The notes below the pieces were generated by a model. That model did not search any database. It was not told where the DNA came from and saw only the letters and a program-made list of their open reading frames with translations. From positions 1 through 23,072 of the forward strand of contig CAYXMY010000042.1 in NCBI GenBank assembly GCA_964466155.1: DNA of 23,072 bases, written 5' to 3'. Source of the DNA: Caenibius sp964466155. Lineage in GTDB: Bacteria > Pseudomonadota > Alphaproteobacteria > Sphingomonadales > Sphingomonadaceae. Below, in pieces: positions 21,939 through 23,072 of this stretch. Position numbers and translations under genes: made by a program. The stretch's first letter is position 1; every line of letters begins with the position of its first letter.

Positions 21939-23072
21939 TGATTTTCGGCCTCCACGCTGGGGAGCTGCGTTTCATTGACGGGCACTTCGCCGCCTTCATT
22001 GTCCGGGATATCGTCGAAGAACGTGCCGATGGCCGCTTCGATTTCGGCAATCGCGAAAGGCTGGCCCGAAACCTTGTTGAGCGGCTTGGCATCGACCAGG
22101 AACTGATCGCGCAACACAGTCTTGAACTGGCCGGTGTTCATTTCCGGCACCAGGATATTGTCATAGCTGCGCAGCAGATCGCCGAGATTGGTCGGCAGCG
22201 GCCAGACATGGCGGACATGGACATGGCTGACATCCAGCCCCTTCGCCCGCGCACGGCGCACGGCCTGATAGATCGGCCCGAAGGTCGAACCCCAGCCCAC
22301 GACCACCAGCTTGCCCGAAGTGTTGCCGAGCACGACATCCTGCTGCGGCACGCCCTTGGCGATGCCATCGACCTTGTCCTTGCGGGCATCGGTCTGCGCC
22401 TGGTGCGTGGCGGGCGAATAATCGAGATTGCCGGTGCCGATGGCTTTCTCGATCCCGCCGATGCGGTGCATCAGGCCCGGCGTGCCCGGCTTGATCCACG
22501 GACGGACGCCGCGTTCATCGCGCTTGTAAGGCAGAAGCGTATCGTCAGGGCCGTTCTTTTCCGTCAGGAACGTGGCCGGGAACGGCTCGTATGCCGCAGG
22601 ATCGGGCACTTTCCACGGTTCCGCCGCGTTGCCGATGTAACCGTCGGTCAGCAGCATGACCGGGGTCATGTACTGCACCGCCAGGCGGCATGCCTCAATC
22701 GCGCATTCGAACGCATCGGATGGGCTGCGCGCCGCGATCACCGGCAGCGGCGTATCGCCGTTGCGGCCATAGATCGCCTGATAGAGATCGGATTGCTCCG
22801 TCTTGGTCGGCAGGCCGGTGGACGGGCCGCCGCGCTGCGAATTGACGATCACCAGCGGCAGTTCGGTCATCACCGCGAGGCCCATCGCCTCCCCCTTGAG
22901 CGCGATGCCCGGGCCGGAGGACGAGGTGACGCCGAGATGCCCGGCATAGGATGCGCCGATGGCGGAACAGATCGCGGCGATTTCATCTTCCGCCTGGATG
23001 GTAGTGACGCCGAATTCCTTCATCTTGGCGACATAGCCCAAGACAGCCAAAACCGCTGTGAGCAGATAGCCG
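21935..23072 (-). CDS. korA: 2-oxoacid:ferredoxin oxidoreductase, alpha subunit (cut by window edge)
   Basis: The C-terminal 378 residues of a fused gamma-alpha subunit, the partner of korB. Reading is open to the window edge (GYLLTAVLAVLGYVAKMKEFG), so the gamma domain and start lie beyond base 23072. The alpha part shows QAEDEIAAICSAIGASYAG, TSSSGPGIALKGEAMGLA, and QRGGPSTGLPTKTEQSDL, all hallmarks of this family. The domain that follows has VVVGWGSTFGPIYQAV and VHVRHVWPLP, and the end is EVPVNETQLPSVEAENQ. Complete relatives are about 600 residues, so roughly 40% is missing. The ATGA overlap couples it to korB. No ferredoxin gene is visible in the window. Confidence 0.93.
   Translation of the reverse strand, partial: GYLLTAVLAVLGYVAKMKEFGVTTIQAEDEIAAICSAIGASYAGHLGVTSSSGPGIALKGEAMGLAVMTELPLVIVNSQRGGPSTGLPTKTEQSDLYQAIYGRNGDTPLPVIAARSPSDAFECAIEACRLAVQYMTPVMLLTDGYIGNAAEPWKVPDPAAYEPFPATFLTEKNGPDDTLLPYKRDERGVRPWIKPGTPGLMHRIGGIEKAIGTGNLDYSPATHQAQTDARKDKVDGIAKGVPQQDVVLGNTSGKLVVVGWGSTFGPIYQAVRRARAKGLDVSHVHVRHVWPLPTNLGDLLRSYDNILVPEMNTGQFKTVLRDQFLVDAKPLNKVSGQPFAIAEIEAAIGTFFDDIPDNEGGEVPVNETQLPSVEAENQ

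Noticed and set aside
1..23072. Search for tRNA, rRNA, CRISPR arrays, insertion sequences, phage or toxin-antitoxin genes
   Set aside because: By eye I found no tandem direct repeats, terminal inverted repeats, transposase motifs or tRNA cloverleaf signals; gene content is core metabolism and envelope.

Overview
This is a GC-rich, gene-dense stretch of chromosome. Protein style and gene content point to an alphaproteobacterium of the order Sphingomonadales (Sphingomonas/Novosphingobium/Erythrobacter type). That placement is an inference from the look of DnaE, LolC/D, PurF, ETF-QO and Cfa; no rRNA marker lies in the window. Twenty protein genes are supported, two of them cut by the window edges. 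I see no tRNA, rRNA, CRISPR array, insertion sequence, phage gene or integration site. No gap between genes exceeds about 175 bases, so no long stretch lacks a gene.

Layout. 1-3935 (minus strand): a tightly packed run, etfQO -> ispE -> N-formylglutamate amidohydrolase-like gene -> ilvD (cut by the left edge), with GTGA overlaps between the first three. 4076-6630 (plus): a cysteine-free, apparently degenerate uracil-DNA-glycosylase-like protein, followed after 2 bases by a secreted lytic transglycosylase. 6804-7892 (plus): a PA0069/SplB-like radical SAM protein with a textbook alphaproteobacterial LexA box (GTTC-N7-GTTC) just before its start codon. 7928-11401 (minus): replicative DNA polymerase III alpha subunit (dnaE1). 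11536-12702 (plus): a Yip1-family membrane protein. 12723-13462 (minus): a small conserved-looking protein of unknown function, coupled to a thioredoxin-type glutathione peroxidase. 13528-15436 (minus): lolC/lolF and lolD, the lipoprotein-releasing ABC transporter. 15609-17779 (plus): purF, then an overlapping short-chain dehydrogenase. 17805-19046 (minus): cyclopropane-fatty-acid synthase family. 19134-19817 (plus): a PAP2 phosphatase. 19762-20796 (minus): a YdjM-type membrane metal-dependent hydrolase whose 3' end overlaps the PAP2 gene. 20922-23072 (minus): korB and korA (cut by the right edge), a 2-oxoacid:ferredoxin oxidoreductase.

Function. Most of the window is core metabolism and envelope biology: branched-chain amino acids, isoprenoids, electron transfer to quinone, purines, peptidoglycan turnover, lipoprotein export and membrane lipid modification. 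I do not see a dedicated defence or biosynthetic island. The most unusual points are the LexA box that overlaps a likely -10 element of a possibly leaderless radical SAM gene, and the neighbouring UDG-like protein that has lost its iron-sulfur cysteines and catalytic motifs. Weaker but checkable signals are paired dyads before etfQO, a hairpin over the Yip1 gene's ribosome-binding site, and loss of metal-binding histidines in the PHP domain of DnaE.
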